Assembly (NCBI RefSeq): GCF_019599145.1
Contig: NZ_CP080647.1
Location: forward strand, 3,286,001-3,350,000
Origin: Streptomyces akebiae
GTDB taxonomy: Bacteria; Actinomycetota; Actinomycetes; Streptomycetales; Streptomycetaceae
DNA length: 64,000 bases
Reading direction: 5' to 3'
In this document: positions 30,812 through 40,421 of the stretch, in pieces
How positions within the stretch are numbered: position 1 is the stretch's first letter
How the letters are laid out: every line of letters starts with the position of its first letter
Program-made: the position numbers and the translations under genes
The notes under the pieces: model-generated
What the model saw: only the letters and a program-made list of their open reading frames with translations
The model's database searches: none
Told to the model about the DNA's origin: nothing

Positions 30812-31483
30812 CTACGCCCTCGCCGGCACCCCTGTCAGGGCGGTCACCACCGGGTCCAGGGCCTGGTGTATCTCGTCACCCACCGAGCGGAAGAACGGCA
30901 GCGGGGCGCCGTACGGGTCGTAGACCTCGTCGGCCTCTGCGGTGGGGGCCAGGAGCCACCCGCGTAGAGCGGCGGCGGCGCGGACCAGGGCGCGTGCGCG
31001 GACGACCATGCCCTCCTCCAGAGGAGGCAGCGTGGTGGGGTCGATGGCGCGCACCAGGCGGGTGAACTCCTTCAGGGTGAAGGTGCGCAGCCCGGCGGAG
31101 TGCCCCATGGAGATGACCTGGGCCCGGTGGTCACGGGTGGCCGTCAGCACCAGGTCGGCCCGGATGACGTGCTCGTCCAGCAGCTCGCGCCCCGTGAAAC
31201 CGGAGGCGTCCGCGCCGAAGTCCGCGAGGACCGCCTCCGCGTTCGCCTCCATGGGCGCCCCCTCGTGCCCCCACGTCCCCGCGCTCTCGACGATCAGTCC
31301 GCCCCACAGCGGGTCCCCGAGCCGGTCCGCCAGGGCATGGCGGGTCAGCCGCTCGGTGATCGGCGAGCGGCACACGTTGCCGGTGCTGACGTGGAGGATG
31401 CGGAAGGTGTCCCGCGGCAGCCCCGTGAAGGTCCGCGTCTCTTCCCCGTCCCATATGCCACGCCCCGCGTCAGGGGCCGTCAA
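30812..31483 (-). CDS. Low-molecular-weight phosphatase-like protein with Ser for the catalytic Cys
   Basis: 223 residues of the LMW protein tyrosine phosphatase/arsenate reductase fold. The phosphate loop reads HVSTGNVCRSPITERL (residues 31-46): the position of the nucleophilic Cys of the C-x5-R motif is S33 (codon AGC at 31387-31385), while R39 and the loop shape are kept. The general acid pair D189-P190 (EVYDPYG) is also kept. An N-terminal extension of about 25 residues precedes the fold. Loss of the thiolate should abolish normal catalysis, so it may bind phosphotyrosine or another phospho-ligand, or have a changed mechanism. Its ATG overlaps the stop of tsaC (ATGA), making them one operon with prmC and prfA. 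Confidence 0.88.
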   Translation of the reverse strand: MTAPDAGRGIWDGEETRTFTGLPRDTFRILHVSTGNVCRSPITERLTRHALADRLGDPLWGGLIVESAGTWGHEGAPMEANAEAVLADFGADASGFTGRELLDEHVIRADLVLTATRDHRAQVISMGHSAGLRTFTLKEFTRLVRAIDPTTLPPLEEGMVVRARALVRAAAALRGWLLAPTAEADEVYDPYGAPLPFFRSVGDEIHQALDPVVTALTGVPARA

Positions 31484-32127
31484 TTCGCCACCTCAAGGTC
31501 GGGTACGACCTTGCGGAGTTCCTCTGCCGACAAGGCCCCGGCACGCAGCAGCACCGGCACCTTGCCCGTGACGTCGACGATCGACGACGGCTCGTTGCCG
31601 GGGGTCGGGCCGCCGTCCAGGTACACGGAGACCGAGTCGCCGAGCATCGCCTCGGCGGCGTCGCAGTTCTCCGGCGCCGGGTGACCGGTCAGGTTCGCCG
31701 AGGAGACCGCCATGGGGCCGACCTCGGTCAGCAGCTCGATCGCGACCGGGTGCAGCGGCATGCGTACGGCGACGGTTCCCCGGGTGTCGCCGAGGTCCCA
31801 CTGCAGCGACGGCTGGTGCTTGGCGACGAGCGTGAGCGCACCCGGCCAGAACGCGTCGACCAGCTCCCAGGCCATCTCGGAGAAGTCCGTGACCAGGCCG
31901 TGCAGGGTGTTCGGGGAGCCGATGAGCACGGGCGTGGGCATGTTGCGCCCCCGGCCCTTGGCCTCCAGGAGGTCGGCCACGGCCTCCGACGTGAACGCGT
32001 CCGCGCCGATGCCGTACACGGTGTCCGTCGGCAGCACCACGAGCTCGCCCCGGCGAATGGCGGACGCGGCCTCGCGCAGACCGGTGGCGCGGTCGGTCGC
32101 GTCGTTGGTGTCGTATCGCCGTGCCAT
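31480..32127 (-). CDS. tsaC: L-threonylcarbamoyladenylate synthase (TsaC/Sua5/YwlC type)
   Basis: 215 residues, short form without the Sua5 C-terminal domain. The binding motifs VLPTDTVYGIGADAF, KGRGRNMPTPVLI, PGALTLV and SSANLTG are all present. It makes threonylcarbamoyl-AMP from threonine, bicarbonate and ATP for the t6A37 modification of ANN-decoding tRNAs. Operon position after prmC matches other actinobacteria. GAGGAGG lies nine bases before the ATG. Confidence 0.95.
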   Translation of the reverse strand: MARRYDTNDATDRATGLREAASAIRRGELVVLPTDTVYGIGADAFTSEAVADLLEAKGRGRNMPTPVLIGSPNTLHGLVTDFSEMAWELVDAFWPGALTLVAKHQPSLQWDLGDTRGTVAVRMPLHPVAIELLTEVGPMAVSSANLTGHPAPENCDAAEAMLGDSVSVYLDGGPTPGNEPSSIVDVTGKVPVLLRAGALSAEELRKVVPDLEVAN

Positions 32128-32199
32128 TTAGCGGGCCTCCTCGTACACGTACTGCTGCTGGGGGGTTGTCGTCGGGCGCGCGCTCATGCTCGTGCTCAT
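32128..32199 (-). CDS. 23-codon ORF linking prmC and tsaC
   Basis: The ATG at 32199 shares its A with the prmC stop (TGATG), and the ORF ends with TAA directly before the tsaC ATG. The peptide is rich in Ser, Thr and Gln (MSTSMSARPTTTPQQQYVYEEAR is the whole, split here as MSTSMSARPTTT and PQQQYVYEEAR). The tsaC ribosome site lies inside its last codons. It could be a coupling device that brings ribosomes to tsaC, or chance. Confidence 0.35.
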   Translation of the reverse strand: MSTSMSARPTTTPQQQYVYEEAR

Positions 32200-33044
32200 C
32201 AGGGCAGCGCCTTGCGGGCGGTCGCGAACCGCGGCCGGTTGTTGAGGTCCGGGTGGTCGGCCGCGTCGGCCCAGCCCCGCTCCTCGGTGAAGATCCAGGG
32301 CACCTGGCCACCCTGGGTGTCGGCGTGCTCGATGACGACGACACCGCCCGGGCGCAGGAGCCGGTGTGCGGTGCGTTCCAGGCCTCGGATCAGATCCAGG
32401 CCGTCCTCCCCTGAGAACAGGGCGAGTTGGGGATCGTAGTCGCGGGCCTCGGGCGCCACGTACTCCCACTCGGTGAGCGGGATGTACGGGGGGTTGGAGA
32501 CGACCAGGTCGACCTGGCCGTCGAGGTCGCGGAAGGCGTCCAGGGCGTTGCCCTGGCGCAGGTCGACGCGTGAGCCCGCCATGTTCTTGCGGGTCCACGT
32601 CAGGGCGTCCTCGGACAGCTCCACGGCGTGCACGCGCGAGCGCGGCACCTCCTGGGCGAGGGCGAGGGCGATGGCACCGGAGCCGGTGCACAGATCGACG
32701 ATGAGCGGCTCGACGACGTCCATCGCGCGGACGGCGTCTATGGCCCACCCGACCACCGACTCGGTCTCGGGCCGCGGCACGAACACCCCGGGTCCGACCT
32801 GAAGTTCGAGGTAGCGGAAGTAGGCGCGCCCGGTGATGTGCTGGAGCGGCTCACGCTGCTCGCGCCGGGCGATGACCTCCCAGTACCGGGCGTCGAAGTC
32901 GGAGTCCCTGACGGTGTGCAGCTCGCCCCGCTTGACGCCGTGCACGAACGCGGCGAGCTCCTCCGCGTCGTTGCGCGGCGAGGGCACGCCGGCGTCGGCC
33001 AGGCGCTGGGTGGCCTGGGCCACTTCCGCGAGCAGCAGGTTCAC
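32199..33044 (-). CDS. prmC: Release factor glutamine methyltransferase PrmC (HemK)
   Basis: 281 residues: an N-terminal helical domain (1-80) that binds the release factor, then a class I methyltransferase with VDLCTGSGAIALALA as SAM motif I and the catalytic NPPY (VVSNPPYIP). It methylates the Gln of the GGQ loop of RF1, whose gene lies immediately upstream, and RF2. Operon order prfA-prmC-tsaC is conserved. Confidence 0.95.
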   Translation of the reverse strand: MNLLLAEVAQATQRLADAGVPSPRNDAEELAAFVHGVKRGELHTVRDSDFDARYWEVIARREQREPLQHITGRAYFRYLELQVGPGVFVPRPETESVVGWAIDAVRAMDVVEPLIVDLCTGSGAIALALAQEVPRSRVHAVELSEDALTWTRKNMAGSRVDLRQGNALDAFRDLDGQVDLVVSNPPYIPLTEWEYVAPEARDYDPQLALFSGEDGLDLIRGLERTAHRLLRPGGVVVIEHADTQGGQVPWIFTEERGWADAADHPDLNNRPRFATARKALP

Positions 33045-33082
33045 GCAAGTCCTCCGTCGTACTGGTCGTGCTCGAAACGGCC

Positions 33083-34159
33083 TTACGCGGCTGCCAGCTT
33101 CGCGGCCGAGTCCGCGTCGACACAGGCCTGGATCACCGCGTCGAGTTCACCGTCGAGCACCTGGTCCAGGTTGTAGGCCTTGAAGCCGACGCGGTGGTCC
33201 GAGATGCGGTTCTCCGGGAAGTTGTACGTGCGGATCTTCTCGGAGCGGTCGACGGTGCGGACCTGGCTGCGGCGGGCGTCGGCGGCTTCCTTCTCCGCCT
33301 CCTCCTGTGCCGCGGCGAGCAGCCTGGAGCGCAGGATACGCATCGCCTGCTCCTTGTTCTGCAGCTGGCTCTTCTCGTTCTGGCAGGAGGCGACGACTCC
33401 GGTGGGAATGTGCGTGATGCGCACGGCGGAGTCGGTGGTGTTGACGGACTGGCCTCCGGGCCCGGAGGAGCGGTAGACGTCGATCCGCAGGTCGTTCATG
33501 TTGATCTCGACGTCGACCTCCTCGGCCTCGGGCGTGACCAGCACACCGGCGGCGGAGGTGTGGATACGGCCCTGCGACTCGGTGGCCGGCACGCGCTGGA
33601 CGCGGTGCACCCCGCCCTCGTACTTCAGCCGGGCCCAGACGCCCTGGCCGGGCTCGGTGGCGCCCTGGCCGCCCTTGGTCTTCACGGCGACCTGGACGTC
33701 CTTGTAGCCGCCCAGCTCGGACTCGGTGGAGTCGATGATCTCGGTCTTCCAGCCGACGCGCTCGGCGTACCGCAGGTACATCCGGAGCAGGTCACCGGCG
33801 AAGAGGGCGGACTCGTCACCACCCGCACCGGCCTTGATCTCCAGGATGACGTCCTTGTCGTCCGACGGGTCCCGGGGCACGAGCAGCAGCCGCAGCTTCT
33901 CGGTCAGCTCCTCGCGCTGCTTCTCCAGCTCCTTGACCTCGGCTGCGAAGTCCGGGTCGTCCGCGACGAATTCACGGGCCGTCTCGATGTCGTCGCCGGT
34001 CTGCTTCCAGGAGCGGTACGTGCCGACGATCGGGGTCAGCTCCGCGTAGCGCTTGTTGAGCTTGCGCGCGTTGGCCTGGTCCGCGTGGACCGACGGGTCG
34101 GCGAGCTTCTTCTCCAGGTCGGCGTGTTCCCCGACCAGTTCCTCGACCGCCTCGAACAT
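33083..34159 (-). CDS. prfA: Peptide chain release factor 1
   Basis: 358 residues, full length. The catalytic loop reads [16 protein letters not shown]; the codon-recognition PxT region and the coiled N-terminal domain ([16 protein letters not shown]) are present. It releases nascent chains at UAA and UAG in the ribosomal A site. Start ATG at 34159 ([10 protein letters not shown]) follows GGAG; the long upstream frame runs through the rpmE region and is not coding. Confidence 0.97.
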   Translation of the reverse strand: MFEAVEELVGEHADLEKKLADPSVHADQANARKLNKRYAELTPIVGTYRSWKQTGDDIETAREFVADDPDFAAEVKELEKQREELTEKLRLLLVPRDPSDDKDVILEIKAGAGGDESALFAGDLLRMYLRYAERVGWKTEIIDSTESELGGYKDVQVAVKTKGGQGATEPGQGVWARLKYEGGVHRVQRVPATESQGRIHTSAAGVLVTPEAEEVDVEINMNDLRIDVYRSSGPGGQSVNTTDSAVRITHIPTGVVASCQNEKSQLQNKEQAMRILRSRLLAAAQEEAEKEAADARRSQVRTVDRSEKIRTYNFPENRISDHRVGFKAYNLDQVLDGELDAVIQACVDADSAAKLAAA

Positions 34160-34238
34160 CTCTCCGGCTCCCTGTACGACGTACGACGTTGTGAGTGGGC
34201 TGCACTCCTGGGCTGCGCAGCTGTGTGCCGCACCGCAA

Positions 34239-34284
34239 AGCGCCGGTCCCGACGCCCCCGATGGGGGCACCGCGGACCGGCGCT
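34239..34284. terminator. Terminator between rpmE and prfA
   Basis: A perfect 11-bp outer stem (34239-34249 with 34274-34284) containing an inner GCCCCC/GGGGGC hairpin (34254-34259 with 34263-34268). It lies 10 bases past the rpmE stop on the minus strand. Confidence 0.82.
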
Positions 34285-34293
34285 GGGGGCTCG

Positions 34294-34515
34294 CTACTTC
34301 TTGGCAGCGGCAGCCTTGCCGAAGCGGGCCTCGAAGCGGGCCACGCGGCCACCGGTGTCGAGGATCTTCTGCTTGCCCGTGTAGAACGGGTGGCACTCGG
34401 AGCAGACCTCGGCACGGATGGTGCCGCTCTCGATCGTGCTGCGGGTGGTGAACGACGCGCCACAGGTGCAGCTGACCTGCGTCTCGACGTACTCGGGGTG
34501 GATGTCGCGCTTCAA
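34294..34515 (-). CDS. rpmE: 50S ribosomal protein L31 (zinc-binding form)
   Basis: 73 residues. Four cysteines, C16, C18, C38 and C41 (SCTCGASF and [14 protein letters not shown]), mark the zinc-containing paralogue, as opposed to the Zur-controlled Cys-less form. Translation starts at a TTG (34515) with TAGGAGA before it; no in-frame ATG gives the family's MKRDIHPEY start. Confidence 0.95.
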   Translation of the reverse strand: MKRDIHPEYVETQVSCTCGASFTTRSTIESGTIRAEVCSECHPFYTGKQKILDTGGRVARFEARFGKAAAAKK

Positions 34516-34663
34516 GGTGTCTCCTAGTTTCGGGAGGGCGCCGGGTCGCGTCCGCGGGATGCGAGCGCGTGAACCGGAGCCGACGTACCAGTCTGCCAGG
34601 ACTGGCGCCATCTCCCAAAACCAGGGGGTGCGCACAGGTATTCCCACGGCCCTCCCCCCGCCT

Positions 34664-35809
34664 TCAGGTGCCGGCGGTCACGACGCCCTCGGCGGCGCCC
34701 GTCGCCGTGCCCTTCGTCGCCGACTTCGGGATGGTCTCGTCGGCCTTCAGGGCCGCCCAGACCTGCTTCGACTTCGCCTCGTCCACCAGGACGCGGTTCG
34801 GGTCGGCGGGGTCGTACTGGACCGGCATCGTGACCATGTTCATGTTCTTGGAGCTGATGCCCTTGAGGCCGTTCGCGAAGGACGCGAGGTCCTTGACGGT
34901 GTCCAGTTCGGAGTCGGTGGTGACGGCGTCGGTCGCTGACTCGGCGAGGTCGTAGATCTTCTTGGGGCTGCTGAAGATCCCCACCGACTTGACCTGCTCG
35001 ATCAGCGCCTTGATGAACGCCTGCTGGAGCTGGATGCGCCCGAGGTCCGACCCGTCCCCCACCCCGTGCCGGGTGCGGACGAGCCCGAGCGCCTGCTTGC
35101 CGGTGAGGGTGTGCTCCCCGGCCTTCAGGTTCAGATGGCTGTCGGGGTCCTTGATGTCCTTGGTCGTGGTGATGGGGACGCCACCGAGGACGTTGATCAG
35201 CTTCTCGAAGCCCGCGAAGTCGATCTCGATGTAGTGGTCCATCCGGATCCCGGTCATGGACTCGACGGTCTTCACCGCACACGCGGCGCCCCCGGTGGAG
35301 TACGCGGAGTTGAACATCGCGTACGAGGCCGCCGGGTGGGCCTGGCCCTTCGCGTCGGTGCACTCGGGCCGCTCGACGAGGGTGTCCCGGGGGATGGAGA
35401 CCACGCTGGCCCGCTTGTGGCCCTCGTAGACGTGCACGACCATCGCCGTGTCGGAGCGGGCGCTGCCGTCGTCGACGCCACCGCCGAGCTTCTTGTTGCT
35501 GCCCGAGCGGGTGTCGGAGCCGAGGACCAGGATGTCCTGCGAGCCGTTGTCGACGTCGAGGGGCCGGTCGGTGCCGAGGGCCTGGTTGATGTCGACGCTC
35601 TTGATGTTGCCGTTGAGCTTGAAGTACAGGTAGCCGATTCCGGTGCCGCCCAGTACCAGGACGCCCGCGGCGGTCCAGACGACGGCGAGCGCCGCTCTGC
35701 TGTGCCCGTCGCGGGACTTGCGGCGGCGGCCCTTGGCCGCGCGGTGACGCGGGCCGGTGGTGCCGGTCTTCCCCGGTATGCCGGCGTCCGGCGTGCTCTC
35801 GGCGGACAT
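34664..35809 (-). CDS. LytR-CpsA-Psr family glycopolymer transferase
   Basis: 381 residues. A basic cytosolic N terminus, one membrane helix (about 39-61, [25 protein letters not shown]) and an extracellular LCP domain. The polyprenyl-pyrophosphate pocket residues are visible: [51 protein letters not shown] enzymes attach teichoic acid or other glycopolymers from undecaprenyl-PP carriers to peptidoglycan, which fits with wecA 6 kb away. It is monocistronic. Confidence 0.93.
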   Translation of the reverse strand: MSAESTPDAGIPGKTGTTGPRHRAAKGRRRKSRDGHSRAALAVVWTAAGVLVLGGTGIGYLYFKLNGNIKSVDINQALGTDRPLDVDNGSQDILVLGSDTRSGSNKKLGGGVDDGSARSDTAMVVHVYEGHKRASVVSIPRDTLVERPECTDAKGQAHPAASYAMFNSAYSTGGAACAVKTVESMTGIRMDHYIEIDFAGFEKLINVLGGVPITTTKDIKDPDSHLNLKAGEHTLTGKQALGLVRTRHGVGDGSDLGRIQLQQAFIKALIEQVKSVGIFSSPKKIYDLAESATDAVTTDSELDTVKDLASFANGLKGISSKNMNMVTMPVQYDPADPNRVLVDEAKSKQVWAALKADETIPKSATKGTATGAAEGVVTAGT

Positions 35810-35975
35810 CTGCTCCTCGTTCTCTCTCCGGTCGGTTACCCCCTGCGCTCAGGCCCAGGCCTGTCGGGTCGGACACGGCCATGACTCCGCCGACGCTCAT
35901 CGACACTCATCGACGATTCAGTGGCCGCATCCGCCCGGTCAGACGGGATATGCCGGGAAAGGGTTGCACAACGAA

Positions 35976-36008
35976 CGGTGCCCATCGCGCAAAGCGCGAT
36001 GGGCACCG
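35976..36008. terminator. Terminator after the serine protease gene
   Basis: A perfect 15-bp stem (35976-35990 with 35994-36008) and an AAA loop, about 45 bases past the stop of the minus-strand protease gene and upstream of the LCP gene. Confidence 0.85.
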
Positions 36009-36051
36009 TGTGTGACGGATGAGCCCGGCGGGACCGGGTTCACCTGGTGTT

Positions 36052-37821
36052 TCAGCCGAGCAGGTCGTACTGGGCGTAGCTGGTGCCGACCGAGGCCCGT
36101 GTGGTGAAGATCTCGCTCGTGGCCTTGCCGGTGCCCGTGTAGAGGTACAGCGTGCCGGCCGGCGTACGGGCCAGCAGGTCCGCCCTGCCGTCGCCACTCA
36201 CGTCACCGGGAGTGATGAGCGTGTTGTAGGCGCTCCAGTCCGAGCGGACCTTGATCCGGGTGGCGAAGGCGCCCGTGCCGGACTTGCCGACGCCCTTGTA
36301 GAGGTAGACGTTCGAGCCGGTCTTGGTGCGCGCGATCAGGTCGACCTTGCCGTCGCCGGTGAAGTCGCCGTGCCCGAGCACCGCGTTGTACTGGTTCCAG
36401 CCCGTGCCGACCTTGACGCGGGTCGAGAACGTCCCGTTGCCCTTGCCCGGGTAGATCCACAGGGCGCCCGCCGAGTCGACCGAGAGCAGGTCGGGCAGGG
36501 CGTCGCCGGTGACGTCGCCGGGGGTGAGGATCCGGGTACGGGTCGTCCAGTTGTCGAAGATCTGCGTGGTCGTCCAACTGCTGGACGAGGGCACGTACCG
36601 CCGCCAGAAGACGTCACCGTCGGAGGAGCGGCGCAGGACGAAGTCCTGGTAGCCGTCCCGGTTCAGGTCGGTCTGCTGGACCAGGTTGTAGCCCTTCCAG
36701 CTGCCCTCTTCGGTCAGGGCCTTGCGGTCGGCGAGCTTGGAGCCCGTGGAGGCGCGGACGTAGCCCGTGCCGGTCTCCTTGTTGCGCAGGAAGACGTCGG
36801 CCTTGCCGTCGCGGGTGATGGCGGCGTCGTCGACCCGCGGCTGGGTCGCGCCGACGTACTTGCTGACCTTCGCGAAGACCGGGTAGGCGCCCTTGTACAC
36901 ACAGTCCTCGACGCCCCACGAGACGACGCCGACGACCTTGTTGCCCACGACGAGCGGGCCACCGGAGTCACCGTTGCAGGTGGCGGTGGTCGTGGCGTCG
37001 GTGCCGCCGGCGGGCTTGCCCGCGCAGACCATGTGCCCCTTGATGAAGTAGGGGCTCCACGTGTTCGCGCAGGTCGTGTCGCTGACGATCGGCAGCGTGG
37101 CCGTCTTCAGCGTCTGCGAGATGTCGTTGTTGGTGGAGGTGGTACGGCCCCAGCCGTAGACCTTCGCGCTGGTGCCCGCCGTGTACGAGGCCGTGTCGGT
37201 CGACGTCGTCATCTTGATCGGCGTGGCCTTGACGGGACTGGCCAGCGTGAGGACCGCGACGTCGTTGTCGATCGCCTCCTCGTCCCACGAGGAGTGGTTC
37301 CACTGGCGCGAGACCTTGCTCGGGGTGCCACCGTGGTAGTCGAGGTGGTCGAAGCTGTCGTCGTCGTTGTAGACGGCGGTGGGCAGCTGATCGGTGCCGG
37401 TGACGATCTCGCCGTACTTGACCCAGTTGTAGTAGTTCTTGTCGACACAGTGCGCGGCGGTGAGGATCTTCGTCGGCGAGACGACCGTGCCGCCGCAGAA
37501 GAAGCCGAGGTCCTGCGTCTCGTCGTAGTACCAGAGCTGCGCCATCCACGGCGCGGAGGCGATGGTCGTCTCCGACCCGCCGATGATCTGGGCGGACGGC
37601 TTCAGTCCACTGTCGCCGTCGCTGTCGCTGTCCGCACTCTCGGTGGACGACGGCTCCCGCGTCGCCACACCCGCGGTGTCGTCCGCCGCCATCGCCTTGG
37701 CGATCCGTACATCCGCCTCGTTCGGTGTCGAGGTGCTGTCGGCGCCGGCCGCACTCGCGGACGACATCAGCAGCGTCCCGGCTATCGCGGCGGCCATGGC
37801 TCCGGACAAACGTCTAGCCAC
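36052..37821 (-). CDS. Secreted trypsin-like serine protease with FG-GAP repeats
   Basis: 589 residues. A signal peptide (about 1-27, GAMAAAIAGTLLMSSASAAG) and a propeptide-like stretch precede a chymotrypsin-fold domain with the triad in LTAAHCVD, NDVAVLTLASP and CNGDSGGPLV. The C-terminal 260 residues hold four to five FG-GAP/VCBS repeats (DGKADVFLRN, NRDGYQDFVLRR, GDALPDLLSVD, GDGKVDLIAR, GDGRADLLAR), which form a calcium-binding beta-propeller. It probably degrades protein outside the cell, with the propeller giving binding. Start is a GTG at 37821 with GGGGGGAA upstream. Confidence 0.9.
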   Translation of the reverse strand: MARRLSGAMAAAIAGTLLMSSASAAGADSTSTPNEADVRIAKAMAADDTAGVATREPSSTESADSDSDGDSGLKPSAQIIGGSETTIASAPWMAQLWYYDETQDLGFFCGGTVVSPTKILTAAHCVDKNYYNWVKYGEIVTGTDQLPTAVYNDDDSFDHLDYHGGTPSKVSRQWNHSSWDEEAIDNDVAVLTLASPVKATPIKMTTSTDTASYTAGTSAKVYGWGRTTSTNNDISQTLKTATLPIVSDTTCANTWSPYFIKGHMVCAGKPAGGTDATTTATCNGDSGGPLVVGNKVVGVVSWGVEDCVYKGAYPVFAKVSKYVGATQPRVDDAAITRDGKADVFLRNKETGTGYVRASTGSKLADRKALTEEGSWKGYNLVQQTDLNRDGYQDFVLRRSSDGDVFWRRYVPSSSSWTTTQIFDNWTTRTRILTPGDVTGDALPDLLSVDSAGALWIYPGKGNGTFSTRVKVGTGWNQYNAVLGHGDFTGDGKVDLIARTKTGSNVYLYKGVGKSGTGAFATRIKVRSDWSAYNTLITPGDVSGDGRADLLARTPAGTLYLYTGTGKATSEIFTTRASVGTSYAQYDLLG

Positions 37822-37912
37822 TCAATTCCCCCCTGGGAGTGCATAGGTTGATCAGATAGTGCAGAAACTGATCGTAGAAGACCGTGATCGTACACGTGTC
37901 GCATACAGAAAA

Positions 37913-37945
37913 CTGGGGCCACCCTCACAAAGAGGGTGGCCCCAG
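37913..37945. terminator. Terminator after rho
   Basis: A perfect 14-bp stem (37913-37926 with 37932-37945) and an ACAAA loop, 20 bases past the rho stop on the minus strand; an intrinsic-type terminator for the gene of the factor itself. Confidence 0.85.
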
Positions 37946-37965
37946 CGCTTGCGGAGGTACGGGAC

Positions 37966-40017
37966 CTAGTCGCCGTTACCGGGCGTCGGCGTCGTCTTCT
38001 GGATCTGCATCAGGAACTCGACGTTCGACTTGGTCTGCTTCATCTTGTCGAGGAGCAGCTCGATGGCCTGCTGCTGGTCGAGCGCGTGCAGCACCCGGCG
38101 CAGCTTCCAGACGACCGCCAGCTCCTCGTTGCCGAGCAGGATCTCTTCCTTACGGGTACCGGACGCGTCCACGTCCACCGCCGGGAAGATGCGCTTGTCG
38201 GCGAGCTTGCGGTCGAGCTTGAGCTCCATGTTGCCGGTGCCCTTGAACTCCTCGAAGATCACCTCGTCCATGCGGGACCCGGTGTCCACCAGGGCGGTGG
38301 CGAGGATGGTCAGCGAGCCGCCGTCCTCGATGTTGCGGGCCGCACCGAAGAAGCGCTTCGGCGGGTACAGGGCGGTCGAGTCGACACCACCGGACAGGAT
38401 GCGGCCGGAGGCCGGCGCCGCCAGGTTGTAGGCGCGGCCCAGACGCGTGATCGAGTCGAGGAGCACGACCACGTCGTGGCCCAGCTCGACGAGGCGCTTG
38501 GCACGCTCGATGGCGAGCTCGGCGACCGTCGTGTGGTCCTCGGCCGGGCGGTCGAAGGTCGAGGAGATGACCTCGCCCTTCACCGACCGCTGCATGTCGG
38601 TGACCTCTTCCGGACGCTCGTCGACGAGGACGACCATCAGGTGGCACTCGGGGTTGTTGTGCGTGATCGCGTTGGCGACCGCCTGCATGATCATGGTCTT
38701 ACCGGTCTTCGGCGGGGCCACGATCAGACCGCGCTGGCCCTTACCGATGGGCGAGACCAGGTCGATGATGCGGGTGGTGAGCACGCCCGGGTCCGTCTCC
38801 AGCCGGAGGCGGTCCTGCGGGTACAGCGGCGTCAGCTTGTTGAACTCCGGGCGGCCACGGCCGTGTTCGGGCGCCATGCCGTTGACGGAGTCGAGCCGCA
38901 CCAGCGCGTTGAACTTCTCGCGGCGCTCGCCCTCCTTGGGCTGACGCACGGCACCGGTGACGTGGTCACCCTTGCGCAGGCCGTTCTTGCGGACCTGGGC
39001 GAGGGAGACGTACACGTCGTTCGGGCCGGGCAGGTAGCCCGAGGTACGGATGAAGGCGTAGTTGTCGAGGATGTCCAGGATGCCCGCGACGGGGATCAGG
39101 ACGTCGTCGTCGGCGAGCTGCGGCTCGGGGGCGCCGATCTCGTCACGGCCGCGACGGCCACGGCGGTCGCGGTAGCGGCCGCGACGGCCACGGCGTCCGC
39201 CGTCGAAGTCGTCGTCGTCCTGCGGGCCGTTGTCACGCTGGCGGTCCTGACGGCCGCCGCCCTGCTGCTGGCCCTGCTGCTGACCGCGGTCGCGCTGCGG
39301 CCCACCGCCGCCCTGCTGCTCGTCGCCCTTGCCACGGCGGCCGCGGTCGCCGCGCTCACCGCGGTCCCCACGCTCGCCCCGGTCACGGCCACGCTCGCGG
39401 CGGCCCTGACGGCCCTCGCCGCCCTGGTCACCGGCGTCGCCCTTGGTCTCGGCGGTCGCTGCCGGGGTCTCGGCCTTCGGCTCGCTCTTCGCCTCGGCGG
39501 TGACCGTCTCGGGGCTGCCCGCGTCGGCGGTGGCCCGGCGCCGACGGCGCTCGGTGGGCGCCTCGTCGCCACCGGCCGGCTGGCCGGGGATCTCGATCTG
39601 CTGCTGGGCCACGGCCTTCTCGGCCTTCTCGGCGGGCGCCGCGGCCTTCTTGGCGGTGGCCTTCTCGGCCGGGGCGGTGTCGTCGCCCGTCTGCGCGGCA
39701 TCGGCGGTGGCCAAACGCGCCTTCGAGGTGGCGCGGCGCTTCGGCTTGGTCTCGGCGGCGGCCTCGGCCTTGGCCGGGGCACCCCCTCCCGCCTGCGCCT
39801 CCTTGATGACCTCGATCAGCTGGCTCTTGCGCATCCGCGCGGTGCCCCTGATGCCGAGGCCGGATGCGACCTGCTGCAGCTCGGCCAGCACCATGCCCTC
39901 GAGGCCGGTACCACGGCGCCGCCGGGAGCCGGCACCGCTGGCAGGCGCGGCGTCCGTGGCGGGCGCGGCAGCGGTGTCCTCGACACGTGCGCCCATCAGA
40001 TCGGTGGTGTCGCTCAC
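37966..40017 (-). CDS. rho: Transcription termination factor Rho with long disordered insert
   Basis: 683 residues against about 420 in E. coli. Layout: a short Ala-rich lead, the Rho_N SAP-like helix bundle (about 40-75), an insert of roughly 200 residues rich first in Ala/Glu/Lys then in Arg/Gly/Asp/Gln (including QQQGQQQGG and [17 protein letters not shown]), the cold-shock-like RNA-binding domain ([20 protein letters not shown]) and the RecA-type motor with P-loop APPKTGKT and the Q/R-loop regions. It is an RNA-dependent ATPase that ends untranslated transcripts. Start is GTG at 40017 with AAGGA upstream. The insert is typical of actinobacterial Rho. Confidence 0.95.
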   Translation of the reverse strand: MSDTTDLMGARVEDTAAAPATDAAPASGAGSRRRRGTGLEGMVLAELQQVASGLGIRGTARMRKSQLIEVIKEAQAGGGAPAKAEAAAETKPKRRATSKARLATADAAQTGDDTAPAEKATAKKAAAPAEKAEKAVAQQQIEIPGQPAGGDEAPTERRRRRATADAGSPETVTAEAKSEPKAETPAATAETKGDAGDQGGEGRQGRRERGRDRGERGDRGERGDRGRRGKGDEQQGGGGPQRDRGQQQGQQQGGGRQDRQRDNGPQDDDDFDGGRRGRRGRYRDRRGRRGRDEIGAPEPQLADDDVLIPVAGILDILDNYAFIRTSGYLPGPNDVYVSLAQVRKNGLRKGDHVTGAVRQPKEGERREKFNALVRLDSVNGMAPEHGRGRPEFNKLTPLYPQDRLRLETDPGVLTTRIIDLVSPIGKGQRGLIVAPPKTGKTMIMQAVANAITHNNPECHLMVVLVDERPEEVTDMQRSVKGEVISSTFDRPAEDHTTVAELAIERAKRLVELGHDVVVLLDSITRLGRAYNLAAPASGRILSGGVDSTALYPPKRFFGAARNIEDGGSLTILATALVDTGSRMDEVIFEEFKGTGNMELKLDRKLADKRIFPAVDVDASGTRKEEILLGNEELAVVWKLRRVLHALDQQQAIELLLDKMKQTKSNVEFLMQIQKTTPTPGNGD

Positions 40018-40421
40018 GAAGGGTCCTTCCCTGGAGCGGACGTCGGCCTTCTGGCTCGGCGACCGTTTGTGCTGTCCGGCTTCGGCCCTGTTGGGTGGGA
40101 CCGTGCCGGGGCGGTGGTCCGCCAAAGGCGGCGGAAGAGATATCTGGTGATTCGGCGCTTTCCGGGCCGTGGCACTGAGTGTCTGTGTCACGCGGCTCGG
40201 CCACGCCGGTTCCGGAGCCTGCTCGGCAGACCGCTCAGTGCCTGCGTACGGCGTACAGCTTGACGTACGAAGCGCAGTGCGGCTTGGGAGACTCCCGGAA
40301 GAATGGTTGTCCCGGAGGGGGACGATAAGCACCTCGCCATGGCTGGGGCAGGTGCAGACTTGAGGTTAACACTACCGGATCCAACAAACATTCCCCCTCT
40401 CGAAATCCGGCAACCGAACGC
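40018..40421. other. Long leader/upstream region of rho
   Basis: About 400 bases between the thrB stop and the rho GTG. No ribosome-bound frame is convincing. A relatively AT-rich stretch at 40365-40410 with a TAGTGT hexamer (minus strand, 40376-40371) is a likely promoter, which would leave about a 350-base leader, long enough for self-control of rho by early termination as known in other bacteria. Confidence 0.4.

Noticed and set aside
37936..40263. 775-codon plus-strand frame opposite rho
   Set aside because: Antisense shadow; the hydrophobic ALTALAALV stretch is the mirror of the Arg/Gly-rich Rho insert.
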